55,466 bases of DNA from an archaeon 13_2_20CM_2_53_6 (GCA_001915065.1 MNDT01000062.1:1-55466), one strand, 5' to 3'; shown: positions 34,085-43,073, counted from the stretch's first letter. Made by a program: numbers and translations. Notes: a model not told the origin generated them from the letters alone.

Positions 34085-34333
34085 CTATTCTTGCCTGGGA
34101 GCCTGCCCCATCTTCTTTCTAATCTCTTCGCTGAACCGCCGCTTCTCATCATCGTTCTTCGCCATTATCCATTCAAGCTTCAGCCTGAACACTTCTTCCT
34201 CCAGACTCGGCTTCTCCTTCTGGACCGCGCTCGCCGTGCCTGGAGCCAACTGAGATCTGGCGCCTAACCTTGGCAACTCGGATTTAACAGGTTCTGAACC
34301 CGCGTCCAGCTCAGAAGCCAAGAACCGCACCAA
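34085..34333 (-). CDS. Small charged helical protein overlapping the prenyltransferase end
   Basis: An 82-residue soluble protein with a disordered first half and a charged helix (LEEEVFRLKLEWIMAKNDDE) near the end. The start overlaps the 3' end of the UbiA-family gene by 23 bp in another frame, consistent with coupling. No family recognised. It could be an accessory to the membrane enzyme, but this is only a guess from position. Confidence 0.45.
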   Translation of the reverse strand: MVRFLASELDAGSEPVKSELPRLGARSQLAPGTASAVQKEKPSLEEEVFRLKLEWIMAKNDDEKRRFSEEIRKKMGQAPRQE

Positions 34334-35282
34334 CGGTGAATCCGAGGATGGCGAGAATTCCGAACGCGAGGTGGAGGAATATAGTGTTGGCGTTGGCCGG
34401 AATTATCGCGTGGGGGTCCTTGTAGTTGGCTCGAAGAACTTTGACAGCTTTCATCGCGAACGGAAGGCTCAGCAATGCGACTAGCGAGGCTAGACTCGTT
34501 ATCGGGACAAGTGAGAAGACTGCTAGCAGGGCATAGACTATGAGCAGGAAGTATGCCGCGACGACCATTCCAATGTAGACGCCGATGGATCGCGAGTAGC
34601 CAAGCCTCAACACGAGAGTCCTCTTCCCAACAGCGCCATCAGCATCCATGTCAGGAAACTCGTTGATCCATAGAATAGCCGCGACCAGAAGTCCAACCGG
34701 GATCGATGCGAGCAGCGGCTCCCAAGCAAAACTTCCGGCCTGGACATAGTATGCGCCCAGCGTCATGATAGGACCGAAGTTGACCCCTACAATGACCTCT
34801 CCTATTCCCCGATAGGCGAAACGGAAGGGCGGTCCCACGTAGAAGTATGAAGAGATGACTCCGATGACGCCGAGTGCGAACAGGTAGGGTAGAGAAAAGG
34901 CGAAGACCAGGTAGAGTCCGATTAGACAACCCAGAAACAGGCACATGCTTGAAACCAGAAGATGGGTCGAGGGCTTGACGAGACCTGCCGTCAGGACTCG
35001 CCCTCCACCCGCGAACGGGTTTTGATGCTTGACCTGGAAATCGTTTCCGCTCTTGAAGTCGAAATAGTCATTGAACATGTTGGTGGCGATGTGGATCAAA
35101 CTCCCCCCCACCAGGGTCAGGAGAAACGTGGCTAGGTTGAATACGTGGGCCAGTTGGAGCGCGAGGACCCCCCCGAGGACGACCGGGACGAACGATGCTT
35201 GCAAGAACGGAACGCGCATGGTTTTCAGCCAGAGCAGCAAGAACGGGGGTCTTGCCACGTCTGAAACCGGGCTAGCTGTCAA
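34311..35282 (-). CDS. UbiA-family prenyltransferase, MenA-like
   Basis: About nine membrane helices with two aspartate-rich motifs: NMFNDYFDFKSGND (NDxxDxxxD) and NEFPDMDADGAVGKRTL (DxxxD), which hold the magnesium-prenyl-diphosphate. NPFAGGGRVL is a MenA-like feature. MenA attaches a prenyl chain to dihydroxynaphthoate in menaquinone synthesis; an archaeal lipid role (digeranylgeranylglyceryl phosphate synthase) is the main alternative. The frame is open to 35405, but TTG 35282 is chosen because it has an AGGAG site upstream and follows the TATA box at 35328-35337. Divergent from the geranylgeranyl reductase. Confidence 0.85.
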   Translation of the reverse strand: MTASPVSDVARPPFLLLWLKTMRVPFLQASFVPVVLGGVLALQLAHVFNLATFLLTLVGGSLIHIATNMFNDYFDFKSGNDFQVKHQNPFAGGGRVLTAGLVKPSTHLLVSSMCLFLGCLIGLYLVFAFSLPYLFALGVIGVISSYFYVGPPFRFAYRGIGEVIVGVNFGPIMTLGAYYVQAGSFAWEPLLASIPVGLLVAAILWINEFPDMDADGAVGKRTLVLRLGYSRSIGVYIGMVVAAYFLLIVYALLAVFSLVPITSLASLVALLSLPFAMKAVKVLRANYKDPHAIIPANANTIFLHLAFGILAILGFTVGAVLGF

Positions 35283-35327
35283 CGAACATTGGTCTCCTGC
35301 TGACTCTGGCGGGAATCGGGCCGGAGA

Positions 35328-35337
35328 TGATATAAAC
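35328..35337 (-). promoter_or_regulatory. TATA box for the UbiA-family gene
   Basis: On the minus strand GTTTATATCA, predicted initiation near 35305, leaving a 23-nt leader with AGGAG before the TTG start at 35282. Confidence 0.55.
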
Positions 35338-35426
35338 ACTTGATCACTTATAGTTCGGACTACGGGACGAAAGGCTAAAGTCGACTGGGAGAGCCGAGTC
35401 GGCACGCTGTTTGAAGGGAGTATAGT

Positions 35427-36830
35427 TTGGAAGAGAGAGACGTAGTCGTAGTAGGCGCCGGAATAGCAGGCTGCATGACCGCAGCCACAATAGCGATCAA
35501 ATCCAAAGGCAAAATCGACGTTCTGCTTCTCGACCGGAACCCCCAGTCGGAAGTAGGTAAGAAGACCACCCTAGGCTGGGTCTGCGGCGACGCAGTCGGA
35601 GAGCATCACATCAAGTTCCTCAACGAACACCTCGGCGTAACCTACGGCAAACCCGAGATGGAAAACCGGGTCACAGCCGTCTACGTTTACTCACCCGACA
35701 TGAAAGTCAGGGTCCCATTCGAGGGTCCCGGCTATGTACTGGATCGGCCAAAGTTTGGCAAGCGATTGCTTGAGGATGCGCTGAAGTCTGGAGTAGAATT
35801 CCGTGGCGGCGTCCAAGCGCTGGACCTAGTCGAAGATTCAGGCCGGATTGTGGGGCTCAAGGGACAGACTGTCGGCGAGAATGTTAACAAGCCGTTCGAG
35901 ATAAGATCCAAGCTCGTCATCGACACGTCAGGCATGTCCACAAAGCTTCGTAGAAACCTTCCCATCCCGAGCCACATTGAGAAAGAGATCGACAAGGACG
36001 ACATTGAGCCGACAGCAAGGCTAAACGCAAAACTCCGGGACGGAGTTGAGGTCGAACCCTTCCACTGCGACATCTACCTCGACCAGGAGAAGGCACCGGG
36101 AGGTTATCTGTGGCTGTTTCCGAAGAGCGAAGACAAAGTCAACATCGGTCTGGGGATTCAGCAGAAGAGAAGCTCGAAACCCTTGAGCGCACTTCTGAAG
36201 GACTGGCTCGCAACAGACGACCGGTTCAAAGAGATGACTCCTCTCAGCGATGACAGCAACCTGACCGGAAGCTGGCAGGTCTCGGTGAGACACCAGAACG
36301 ATTGTCTCGTCGCGAACGGGTACATGATCTGTGGCGACACGGCATGGTTTCCCAATCCAATAAGCGCAGGCGGCATTGGTCCCGGGCTGATCGGAGGAGT
36401 CTTAGCGGGAGAGACAGCGATTCGCGCAATAGAGTCCAACGACTTTTCGGAGAAGAACCTCTGGCAATACAACATCGACTTCGTCAACCATTACGGAAAC
36501 AAGACGGCCGGGCTGGAGGCGTTCAGAATGTACCTCCAGACACTGAACAATCAGGAGATCAACTACGGCATGCGCCATTTCTTGTCGGGTAAGGAGGCCA
36601 CTGAGATCTCACTCGGCGAGATGCCTCACCTATCACCCCTCGAGAAGCTCGTGAAACTGTTCCTGGGACTCGGATCCTACAAAGCCTTCCGGGGACTAGT
36701 GTACACGATGAAGCAGATGGAGACGCTCAACAATCTTTACCAGAACTATCCTAAAGACCCCTCACAGTTCGAAGCGTGGAAGCACCAGGTAGATTCGATT
36801 CTAGCTGAAACCAGAACACGGTTCGGCTAG
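35427..36830 (+). CDS. Geranylgeranyl reductase-family flavoprotein
   Basis: A 467-residue FAD enzyme starting with VVVVGAGIAGCMTAATIA. It has the family's cysteine-containing substrate region LGWVCGDAVG, the PGGYLWLFPKSEDKVNIGLG strand pair and the CGDTAWFPNPISAGGIGPGL FAD-phosphate segment. These enzymes reduce geranylgeranyl chains of archaeal lipids or quinones. Its head-to-head position with the UbiA prenyltransferase suggests that one enzyme attaches a prenyl chain and the other saturates it. TTG (35427) is the start. Confidence 0.92.
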   Translation: MEERDVVVVGAGIAGCMTAATIAIKSKGKIDVLLLDRNPQSEVGKKTTLGWVCGDAVGEHHIKFLNEHLGVTYGKPEMENRVTAVYVYSPDMKVRVPFEGPGYVLDRPKFGKRLLEDALKSGVEFRGGVQALDLVEDSGRIVGLKGQTVGENVNKPFEIRSKLVIDTSGMSTKLRRNLPIPSHIEKEIDKDDIEPTARLNAKLRDGVEVEPFHCDIYLDQEKAPGGYLWLFPKSEDKVNIGLGIQQKRSSKPLSALLKDWLATDDRFKEMTPLSDDSNLTGSWQVSVRHQNDCLVANGYMICGDTAWFPNPISAGGIGPGLIGGVLAGETAIRAIESNDFSEKNLWQYNIDFVNHYGNKTAGLEAFRMYLQTLNNQEINYGMRHFLSGKEATEISLGEMPHLSPLEKLVKLFLGLGSYKAFRGLVYTMKQMETLNNLYQNYPKDPSQFEAWKHQVDSILAETRTRFG

Positions 36831-36849
36831 CCGAGCGAGCGTCACACAG

Positions 36850-36859
36850 TCAATAAATA
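36850..36859 (+). promoter_or_regulatory. TATA box for the second KGRWF regulator
   Basis: CAATAAATAC is about 30 bp before the TTG at 36890, so the message is probably leaderless, as for the paralogue at 13401. Confidence 0.4.
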
Positions 36860-36889
36860 CTCCAAAATCCTCCGGGTGTCTAGAAGCGT

Positions 36890-37444
36890 TTGCCTTCTCC
36901 AGACATTACTCCATTCGAGTCCAGACCAGTCGACGATCAGGCACTTGTTATGGAAATGTTGTCTGCAGAATCGGACTCGACGTACACTTTCCAGGGTCTC
37001 AAGAGAAGGCTCGGACTTCACCAAGAGAAGCTGACCAGGATACTCAGGCGACTCGAGGATGACAATCTTGTTGCGAAGACAGAGGAGGGATATCGCACCC
37101 TTAAACAGCCGCGTAAGCGAGAGCATCACCTGGTCGATGGAGACCCAGTAATTCGCGGCCAGCTTCCGCCCGGCATCAACTCACGGGTCTTGCTGGAAAG
37201 GATCAAGGGACGATGGTTCAAGAACTTCCGCTGGGTAGGATATGCCAATGGCAGAGATGAGCTGTCGCTGTACTGGATTACGGAAGACAACAAGTTCCAA
37301 ATTAGGATTCAACTATCGCTAATCGAGATTCTAGTCTGGTCCCAGCCCACAGAGCCGACGGAGACAATGTCCCCGGTGGCTCCGGCTTACGAGCTGTTCG
37401 ACCGTATCAGCCGGATGCTACCCGAACTCGGCGAAAACAGCTAG
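36890..37444 (+). CDS. Winged-helix regulator with KGRWF domain (paralogue of 13401)
   Basis: A 184-residue protein sharing two blocks with the gene at 13401: TFQGLKRRLGLHQEKLTRIL with RRLEDDNLVAKTEEGYR in the winged helix, and LERIKGRWFKNFRWVGYANG in the second domain. The middle linker and the C-terminus differ. It likely binds DNA as a dimer; regulon unknown. It follows the geranylgeranyl reductase by 59 bp on the same strand but has its own TATA-like box. TTG start. Confidence 0.72.
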   Translation: MPSPDITPFESRPVDDQALVMEMLSAESDSTYTFQGLKRRLGLHQEKLTRILRRLEDDNLVAKTEEGYRTLKQPRKREHHLVDGDPVIRGQLPPGINSRVLLERIKGRWFKNFRWVGYANGRDELSLYWITEDNKFQIRIQLSLIEILVWSQPTEPTETMSPVAPAYELFDRISRMLPELGENS

Positions 37445-37884
37445 ATTTCCTCCGAGCATGGACTGGGTACCCATTTCCCCAGTCAATATGGGTCACCCAC
37501 GACAATCCTATCATGAGGAAGAAGAGCATGGTTGGGGAAAACGGATCTTTAGATTACGATTTCCACGTAGTGAGACTAGACTGGCAACCTATTGAGAGGC
37601 ATCCTAGACCGTTCCGAAGAAAGAACCCAAACGATTTCGGGCAAATGGCCTACCGGTTCTGTCCAAGCCTTTCGCATATGCTGTTGTAGCTCCTCGGCTA
37701 TTGAATCGCGCCTCTGCCCGAATATCTGGGACTAGTCTGTTCGAAGGACTCGATCTTTCAAGCGATTCAGCCATGATGGCCTTGAGGAGAAGCGTTGTAC
37801 ATGCGAGTGGCTGTGCTGCAATCGGAGTTAGATAGAACAAATACCAACTCTCTGATCCATCTTCCATTCTAGAATAACCCGGGG
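37445..37884. other. Gap with no supported gene
   Basis: A minus-strand open frame at 37604-37867 (87 codons) has no recognisable motif and unconvincing composition. I see no RNA gene or repeat here. Confidence 0.4.
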
Positions 37885-38220
37885 CTACTGTCGTCCTGGG
37901 AAGAAGTATGGCATCGTTTCGGGGGCGGTCGGAGGACGGCCCTCGGACGGTTTCTGATCCTGCTTTTCATCAGGTGGTACAATCTCCAGAATATCTGGGC
38001 GGCTGTGAACCTTGTATCCGTCCAGCCCTCTGTGATAGAGGAATTTATGGAGGAGCAACTTCAGCTCATGGTGCTCAACCCCGTCAACCAGTATCTGGCT
38101 ACCTTTCACCCGCAAGGACCCTTTGATATGAGCTTGCAAGAACTCTGATGCCGGGCCAGTCTCAGCATGAACTTTCTTCATCTCCACTACCTGCAACTCT
38201 TCCTCGCTCCCATTCCGCAA
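37885..38220 (-). CDS. Conserved-looking hypothetical protein
   Basis: A 111-residue soluble protein. The central part (ASEFLQAHIKGSLRVKGSQI, then HHELKLLLHKFLYHRGLDGY) looks like an ordered alpha/beta unit, while the Pro/Gln-rich C-terminus is disordered. I do not recognise the family. Codon usage and a clean divergent arrangement with the gene at 38282 (61 bp apart) support it as real. Confidence 0.6.
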   Translation of the reverse strand: MRNGSEEELQVVEMKKVHAETGPASEFLQAHIKGSLRVKGSQILVDGVEHHELKLLLHKFLYHRGLDGYKVHSRPDILEIVPPDEKQDQKPSEGRPPTAPETMPYFFPGRQ

Positions 38221-38281
38221 TGATCTTCCGGACTTCTAACTTAAGAACTGGTCGCCTGGCGAATTATCCATTGAAGCGGAC

Positions 38282-38797
38282 ATGTCCAAGCTGATTCAGC
38301 CGAAACAGTCCCGGAGCCTTGAGGAACGGTACGAGATGCTAAGGAAGACGCTGGCTCACTATCTTCTCCTCCAAGTGGGCACGTTCGTCGCCGCGGCCGG
38401 CTTTGATGCGATTGGACCTGCCATGGACATCCTGACGAATATGAAAGCAGAGCTGAAAGTTCAGGACATCAAGGCGAAAAGTAACGGAAGTAAGGTTGAG
38501 GCCCTGTCGCAGAACCTGGCTGAGAGTATGGGCGAAACCTTCGACAGCGACTACGATATCGAAACGGGTGAAGGATTCCGGACCGTGAGGCTGGACAGGT
38601 GTGGATGCATAGAATCCGTGGTGGCACAGGCAGAATCATACGGGCTGACTAAAGCCCAAGCAAGGTCGATCTTCTGCGGGACCTGCATGAGCAGCTACCG
38701 AAAAGCCGCGGGAACTCTAGAAGTGAGCTTCAAGGGAAAACTCCGAGGAGAGCACGGTTGCTCGATGAGCTTCTCTACAAACAGTCAGACCCCCTGA
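38282..38797 (+). CDS. Cysteine-containing protein with putative metal-binding domain
   Basis: A 171-residue protein. The N-terminal 75 residues are helical. The C-terminal half carries four spaced cysteines, RCGC and FCGTC, plus a fifth near the end (EHGCSMSF), in a context (ESVVAQAESYGLTKAQARSI) that resembles small heme-, cluster- or zinc-binding domains such as those in DUF6125/L-2-amino-thiazoline-like proteins. That assignment is uncertain. It starts at an ATG close to the divergent gene. Confidence 0.55.
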   Translation: MSKLIQPKQSRSLEERYEMLRKTLAHYLLLQVGTFVAAAGFDAIGPAMDILTNMKAELKVQDIKAKSNGSKVEALSQNLAESMGETFDSDYDIETGEGFRTVRLDRCGCIESVVAQAESYGLTKAQARSIFCGTCMSSYRKAAGTLEVSFKGKLRGEHGCSMSFSTNSQTP

Positions 38798-38886
38798 ACG
38801 CTAGCAAAACTAACGTGTCATTCGCAGCGTTCGCCGCCAAGGCGGCCGCGGCGCGCACGAAATGAGCGGACAATTAGCCTAGGCTC

Positions 38887-39120
38887 TCACGCCTGAGGGA
38901 GCTCTTCCGTTCGGAAAGACTTACAGTCTGCCAGAAGCACAGATACTGATGGAGGAATCTCCCTCTGCCATCCGCCCGACCAATCCTTCTCTACGACAAT
39001 GATTGCGGAATATGTTCCAGGTTCGCCAACATTGCCAGAAAAACCTCCAAAAGCTGGATCGACCCTGTGGGTCTGTTTACTGAGCGCGGATCCAGAATAA
39101 AGTCTGGCTTCTTCAGTCAA
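38887..39120 (-). CDS. Doubtful small open frame
   Basis: A 77-codon frame (TTG start) with a plausible globular stretch (PGTYSAIIVVEKDWSGGW, then SVSVLLADC). In-frame coding-like codons continue about 25 codons upstream of the TTG to a stop, so it may be the end of a damaged larger gene. No family recognised. Confidence 0.25.
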   Translation of the reverse strand: MTEEARLYSGSALSKQTHRVDPAFGGFSGNVGEPGTYSAIIVVEKDWSGGWQREIPPSVSVLLADCKSFRTEELPQA

Positions 39121-39510
39121 AGGGATCAGCCTAACGACATGTTCTGGCTCCTCATCGGAGAAGTCGGATATGGAGGAAGAAGTGGTCTACTGCCGCTCGC
39201 GCGAGAGATAGTCAGAGGCCTAGTCCGATGAACGAGAACCAGGGCGAGTCATGTACTCGGCCAAAGAACGCTGTGAGCAGGATCCTAGGTACCCTGCGTC
39301 GAGGAAGAGTAGTTAGGCGAAGAACCGACCCCTGAAATCGCCCAGAATAAGCCCTGATCCGGAATCTGGGAGGGGGGTCCCAGGCGGTGGTTTCGCACAC
39401 TTGGAGGCCGCCACACGGCAACTATTGAAAAAGGCTGATCAGCCCGTTCCGTGCGACAAACCGGAGATCTCGCCCAGAACGGTTTCAGACGGGGGGACGA
39501 CCCTTCCTAG

Positions 39511-39532
39511 AATTTAGAAATAAAAAAATTTC
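39511..39532 (-). terminator. T-rich terminator of the radical SAM gene
   Basis: On the minus strand the 3' flank of the radical SAM gene runs into GAAATTTTTTTATTTCTAAA, about 45 bp after the stop, a typical archaeal oligo-T terminator. Confidence 0.6.
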
Positions 39533-39553
39533 CGCGACACAAAAGTGCTCTTT
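39533..39553 (+). repeat. 21-bp exact repeat, copy 2
   Basis: CGCGACACAAAAGTGCTCTTT, the reverse complement of 33796-33816. Here it sits between the radical SAM stop and its T-rich terminator. Confidence 0.8.
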
Positions 39554-39575
39554 GTGCTGGAATAGCCGACGGCAT

Positions 39576-41126
39576 CTAGTTCAGTCGCAGGCTCTTGTCT
39601 GCGTCGAAGCCCCGCGACCTGCCCCAGGCCTTGATACCGTCCAGGATCTTCTTCGAGCCGAACCAGCAGAGAGTAGTGAATATCGCTTTGAGCGCCGGGT
39701 TCAGCTGGATAAGTGTCGGCGGCATCGTATGCAACTCTAGCACAGTATGCCTCCAGCTGCGATAGATCACCCAGAACCGCGCCTCATCAATCTGGTCATC
39801 AATATTGTAGAACCCGCTCTTCTTCAAGACCCCGAGAGGAACGAAGCTGAGAGGAGTCACCGTAAAGTGCGCCATATTACCAATCTCCTTATGGAGCCCA
39901 TGCTCCATCCGGTCAATCAGACGCACCGTCTCCACAGCATCCTCCGTAGTCTCACCCGGCAGCCCGACAATAATCGTATACGCCGGGAACCAGTAGTTCT
40001 CGTTGAAAATCCGCGTCCCGTTATAGATAACATCCGGCCACTCATCAGGACTGAACGGCTTGACCTTCAGCGGCATATACTTCTTGATCAGCTCACTAGA
40101 ACCCGTCTCCAGACCCGACTGGATACCGATGTGGCGCTTCGTCCCCTTCCGGACAGTCTCCGAAATGTCCCGGATCAGCTCGGGATCCGCCCAGGCAGGA
40201 GCAGTGGTCCCATGAGTCGGATTCGCATAAGAAATCCCCTTCTGAGACATCACCGTATCAAATAGTTCCACGACCGCGTCATGGTTCGGCATGAACCCCC
40301 TCTTGTCCTCTAGTTTGTAGAGGAAAATGTCCTCACTGTGGACCCAGACGTTCGGGTTTCCAATCTTCCGGTTGACCGCGATCTCGCGCTCGATCTTGTC
40401 CCGAGGATAGTACTTTGCAATCCTAAGATTCGGCTCGCAGAATTGGCAGTTGCGGCCACAACCCCGCATAACCTCCACAAGCCCATGAACTGTAGGAGAG
40501 ACGATGTCGGGGATATCTTCCAGCTTCGGACCCCGCGGAACATGAATATACTCCGGCGCCCCGTTGAACTCTATATCCCGGTAAATATCCTGGATCACAT
40601 GATCGCACTCGCCGACCACCACATGGTCGACGCCCAAGGCCTTCGTGTCCTTGTCCCGGACCTCCATCTGCCAAGCGCCTGACCCTCCCAAGACCAGCTT
40701 AGCCTTTGGAAACTTCTTCCGGGTCTTGTTGATCTGTCCTACAAGCTCGAGAAACTTCTGCTTTGAGTAGGCAGTGAGCTTCCCGCCGTCGGTGAACATC
40801 ATGCTCACCGGGCCCAGCCCGAGCGGGTCCATCGTTGATATCCCGATGATGCTCGTCTTGTCGTCTACGAACTTTGAGACGTGGTCCGGATGAGCAACGA
40901 CCACCTCATCAGGACGATAGTTCCTGAGAATGGAGGCTTCCAGCTTCCGCAGACCATAGGGAGCCTTTATCGCCACACCGTTGTTGTGTTCCACTGATGG
41001 CGATAGGAAGTCGAATATGAAACGGGGAACCTTCTCAGCAGGAGCACAGCTGAAGAACGGGAGCAGCGGAATCCCCCAATACTCGCTCATCTGGGTAGGG
41101 TCTGCAGTAAGGACAATCCTCGTCAT
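39576..41126 (-). CDS. B12-binding-type radical SAM protein
   Basis: A 516-residue protein. Residues 1-200 form an alpha/beta domain like the cobalamin-binding fold of radical SAM proteins, with VLGGSGAWQME in place of the usual loop, but no DxHxxG motif is obvious. The radical SAM core has the cluster cysteines C223, C227 and C230 in RGCGRNCQFCEP, then IGIQSGLETGS and IIVGLPGETTED. It may carry out methylation or a rearrangement; substrate unknown. Transcribed from a TTAAAATATT box (41199-41210, minus strand). Related archaeal genes are often called elongator-like or Fe-S oxidoreductases. Confidence 0.9.
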   Translation of the reverse strand: MTRIVLTADPTQMSEYWGIPLLPFFSCAPAEKVPRFIFDFLSPSVEHNNGVAIKAPYGLRKLEASILRNYRPDEVVVAHPDHVSKFVDDKTSIIGISTMDPLGLGPVSMMFTDGGKLTAYSKQKFLELVGQINKTRKKFPKAKLVLGGSGAWQMEVRDKDTKALGVDHVVVGECDHVIQDIYRDIEFNGAPEYIHVPRGPKLEDIPDIVSPTVHGLVEVMRGCGRNCQFCEPNLRIAKYYPRDKIEREIAVNRKIGNPNVWVHSEDIFLYKLEDKRGFMPNHDAVVELFDTVMSQKGISYANPTHGTTAPAWADPELIRDISETVRKGTKRHIGIQSGLETGSSELIKKYMPLKVKPFSPDEWPDVIYNGTRIFNENYWFPAYTIIVGLPGETTEDAVETVRLIDRMEHGLHKEIGNMAHFTVTPLSFVPLGVLKKSGFYNIDDQIDEARFWVIYRSWRHTVLELHTMPPTLIQLNPALKAIFTTLCWFGSKKILDGIKAWGRSRGFDADKSLRLN

Positions 41127-41334
41127 TCACGCGCACTCCTCATAACCGGCAAGCTTTCTTGACGTCTGGCTCCTAAAACGTACTATTCTCGGGTCGTTGA
41201 ATATTTTAAGCTAGTGGACGTTTTTCCCGGAAATCATTCCCAATAACCGCGAAACGGCCCCCCTCCCAAGGATTCCGCAGACGAAAACTCTGCAGGCCCG
41301 TTTTCCTAATGGGGCAACTATTGCGCCTCAAACC

Positions 41335-41454
41335 ATGACACTACCGTTTTTACCGAAACAAAGTAGGAACAAAAGCGGGAATCGCGGACTCAAGTTCAGG
41401 AGACCGTCGCAACATTCGCTCAAGCACAAACAGGAGAGGTGCTCGATATGCTAG
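41335..41454 (+). CDS. Possible 39-residue basic peptide
   Basis: MTLPFLPKQSRNKSGNRGLK then more basic residues, ending CSIC. Strongly basic like a ribosome- or nucleic-acid-associated micro-protein. No homologue recognised, and no clear promoter; it could be chance. Confidence 0.25.
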   Translation: MTLPFLPKQSRNKSGNRGLKFRRPSQHSLKHKQERCSIC

Positions 41455-41619
41455 GCGATCCTTCTCAACGCTAGAAGAATCCAGACATGCCGCAAGCTCC
41501 GATCCCGTGCTCTCTCAATCTTGATAGACATGTGGAGAACATAGCCTGGCCCATCCAAAAAGCCAGAGAGCATGAGAAAGCTTCCAAAACTGTCACCCCT
41601 CTCCGCGAGAGCAATGACC

Positions 41620-41627
41620 ATAAATCC
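41620..41627 (+). promoter_or_regulatory. TATA box for the peroxiredoxin gene
   Basis: CATAAATC centred about 26 bp upstream of ATG 41649, again predicting a leaderless transcript and ruling out the longer in-frame start at 41487. Confidence 0.55.
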
Positions 41628-41648
41628 CGCCGAGCCCTCCACACTACC

Positions 41649-42110
41649 ATGCAAGCCGCCACGAGCCTTCAAGCGGGAATGATAGCCCCTGACTTCAAAG
41701 CCCCAGTCACGACCGGCAAGACCGTCCATCTCAGCGACTATAGAGGCAAGAAAGTTGTCCTCTACTTCTATCCGAAAGACGATACACCCGGATGCACGGT
41801 CGAGTCGTGCGGACTCAGAGACCAGTACCAGAAGATCCGAGAACTTGGAGCGGAGGTGCTGGGAGTCAGCGTAGACGACACAAACTCTCACCAGAAATTC
41901 ACTGCAAAATTCAACCTACCCTTCCAGCTAGTCGCCGACACAGACAAGCACATAACCAAAACCTATGGCGTGCTCAACGAAAAGTCGAACATGGCGAGAA
42001 GGACCACCTTCCTCATAGACGAACAAGGCAAGATTCAGAAAATCTTCGAGACTGTAAAGCCTGACCAACACCCCCAAGAGATACTTGACGCACTAAAGCC
42101 AACCGCCTGA
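41649..42110 (+). CDS. bcp: Thioredoxin-dependent peroxiredoxin (Bcp/PrxQ)
   Basis: A 153-residue AhpC/TSA-fold enzyme that reduces hydrogen and lipid peroxides. The peroxidatic cysteine C49 is in YPKDDTPGCTVESC and the resolving cysteine C54 follows five residues later, as in PrxQ. GVLNEKSNMARRTTFLID completes the fold. The frame is open to 41487 but ATG 41649 gives the standard length and fits the promoter. The gene leads a rightward series with nfo and nth, suggesting joint oxidative-stress functions, though each has its own start signals. Confidence 0.95.
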   Translation: MQAATSLQAGMIAPDFKAPVTTGKTVHLSDYRGKKVVLYFYPKDDTPGCTVESCGLRDQYQKIRELGAEVLGVSVDDTNSHQKFTAKFNLPFQLVADTDKHITKTYGVLNEKSNMARRTTFLIDEQGKIQKIFETVKPDQHPQEILDALKPTA

Positions 42111-42230
42111 GACGATAACAGCCAGCGGACCTGTCACCCGAGAGCGGTGAATCATCCGTCCCGTTCCAACGCCAGCATCATCGGTGCTAGCCAAAGCTAT
42201 CTATCATAGATGACGCCCCGGCAGAGCTTG

Positions 42231-43073
42231 ATGGTAAGAGTCGGGGTCCACGTAAGCATCGCAAAATCACTAGACACAGCCATCGACAAAGCGCTAGAAG
42301 AAAAATGCGACACCTTCCAGATCTTCACCAGAAACCCGAGAGGCTGGAAATTCAGCGACCTAGACCCTAAAGAAGCCGCCGGCTTCAAAGAAAAACTGAA
42401 ACAGAGCCAACTCGACCCCGCGGTAGACCACATGCCCTACCTACCAAACCTCTCATGCCCAGAGGACGAGCTCTACCAGAAATCCACGACCACGCTCACA
42501 GCCGAGGTAGAACGGTGTATACAACTAGGGATCCCATACCTCGTCACGCATCTAGGCAGCCATCTCGGCGCTGGCAGAGAAGTCGGCCTTCGCAGAATTA
42601 GCAACGCGCTCACCCAGGCCCTAAAACGAGCGAAAGGACAGTTCCAGATATGCCTCGAGAACATGGCCGGCACAAAGAACAGTATGGGATCAAAGTTCGA
42701 AGAAGTCCAGGAGATCCTCGAAAGTGTGAAACAGAGAGACCACATCGCAGTCTGCCTAGACACATGCCACGCCTACGCAGCAGGCTACGACCTGCACGTG
42801 GAGAAGGCGGTCGAGAAAACCCTGACACAGTTTAATGATACGATCGGATTCGAAAACCTCCGCGTAGTACATCTAAACGACTCTGAAAGCGGACTGGGCT
42901 CCGGCCACGATCGACACGAACACATCGGACTCGGCTATATCGGAACCTCGGGCTTCAAAGCGATCCTCCACCACAAAGCCATCAGAGACCTGCCGTTAAT
43001 CATGGAAACGCCGATCGACGAGAGACGAGGCAACGCTGGCAACATAGAAACTGTCCGGAGACTCGCCAAGTAG
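42231..43073 (+). CDS. nfo: Endonuclease IV (AP endonuclease)
   Basis: A 280-residue TIM-barrel nuclease with the three-zinc ligand set: GVHVSIA, DHMPYLPNLS, THLGSHLG, CLENMAG, CLDTCHAYAAGYD, VVHLNDSES, GHDRHEHIGLGYIG and METP. It cuts the DNA backbone 5' to abasic sites in base-excision repair. The frame opens at 42210, but ATG 42231 (MVRVGVHVS) is the family start and lies about 29 bp after a TATA-like CTATCATAG. The stop directly abuts the nth start, giving a repair operon. Confidence 0.95.
   Translation: MVRVGVHVSIAKSLDTAIDKALEEKCDTFQIFTRNPRGWKFSDLDPKEAAGFKEKLKQSQLDPAVDHMPYLPNLSCPEDELYQKSTTTLTAEVERCIQLGIPYLVTHLGSHLGAGREVGLRRISNALTQALKRAKGQFQICLENMAGTKNSMGSKFEEVQEILESVKQRDHIAVCLDTCHAYAAGYDLHVEKAVEKTLTQFNDTIGFENLRVVHLNDSESGLGSGHDRHEHIGLGYIGTSGFKAILHHKAIRDLPLIMETPIDERRGNAGNIETVRRLAK

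Larger units (their letters stand above)
38798..39575. other. Long region with little coding evidence
   Basis: Nearly 780 bp. Only a weak minus-strand frame at 38887-39120 is worth listing. The right end holds the A/T-rich terminator and the 21-bp repeat. It may contain decayed genes, as frame changes seen elsewhere suggest. Confidence 0.4.
41127..41648. other. Gap between radical SAM and peroxiredoxin
   Basis: Holds the radical SAM promoter on the left, a possible tiny basic open frame (41335-41454) and the peroxiredoxin promoter (CATAAAT near 41620). A long minus-strand frame (41451-41891) overlaps the peroxiredoxin and is a shadow. Confidence 0.5.

Noticed and set aside
37604-37867. 87-codon minus-strand frame
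   Set aside because: No motif, no promoter and unconvincing composition; not listed as a gene.
39212-39421. 69-codon minus-strand frame
   Set aside because: Proline/arginine-rich, no motif, no start signal.
41451-41891. 146-codon minus-strand frame
   Set aside because: Overlaps the well-supported peroxiredoxin gene in antisense; explained as a shadow of it.
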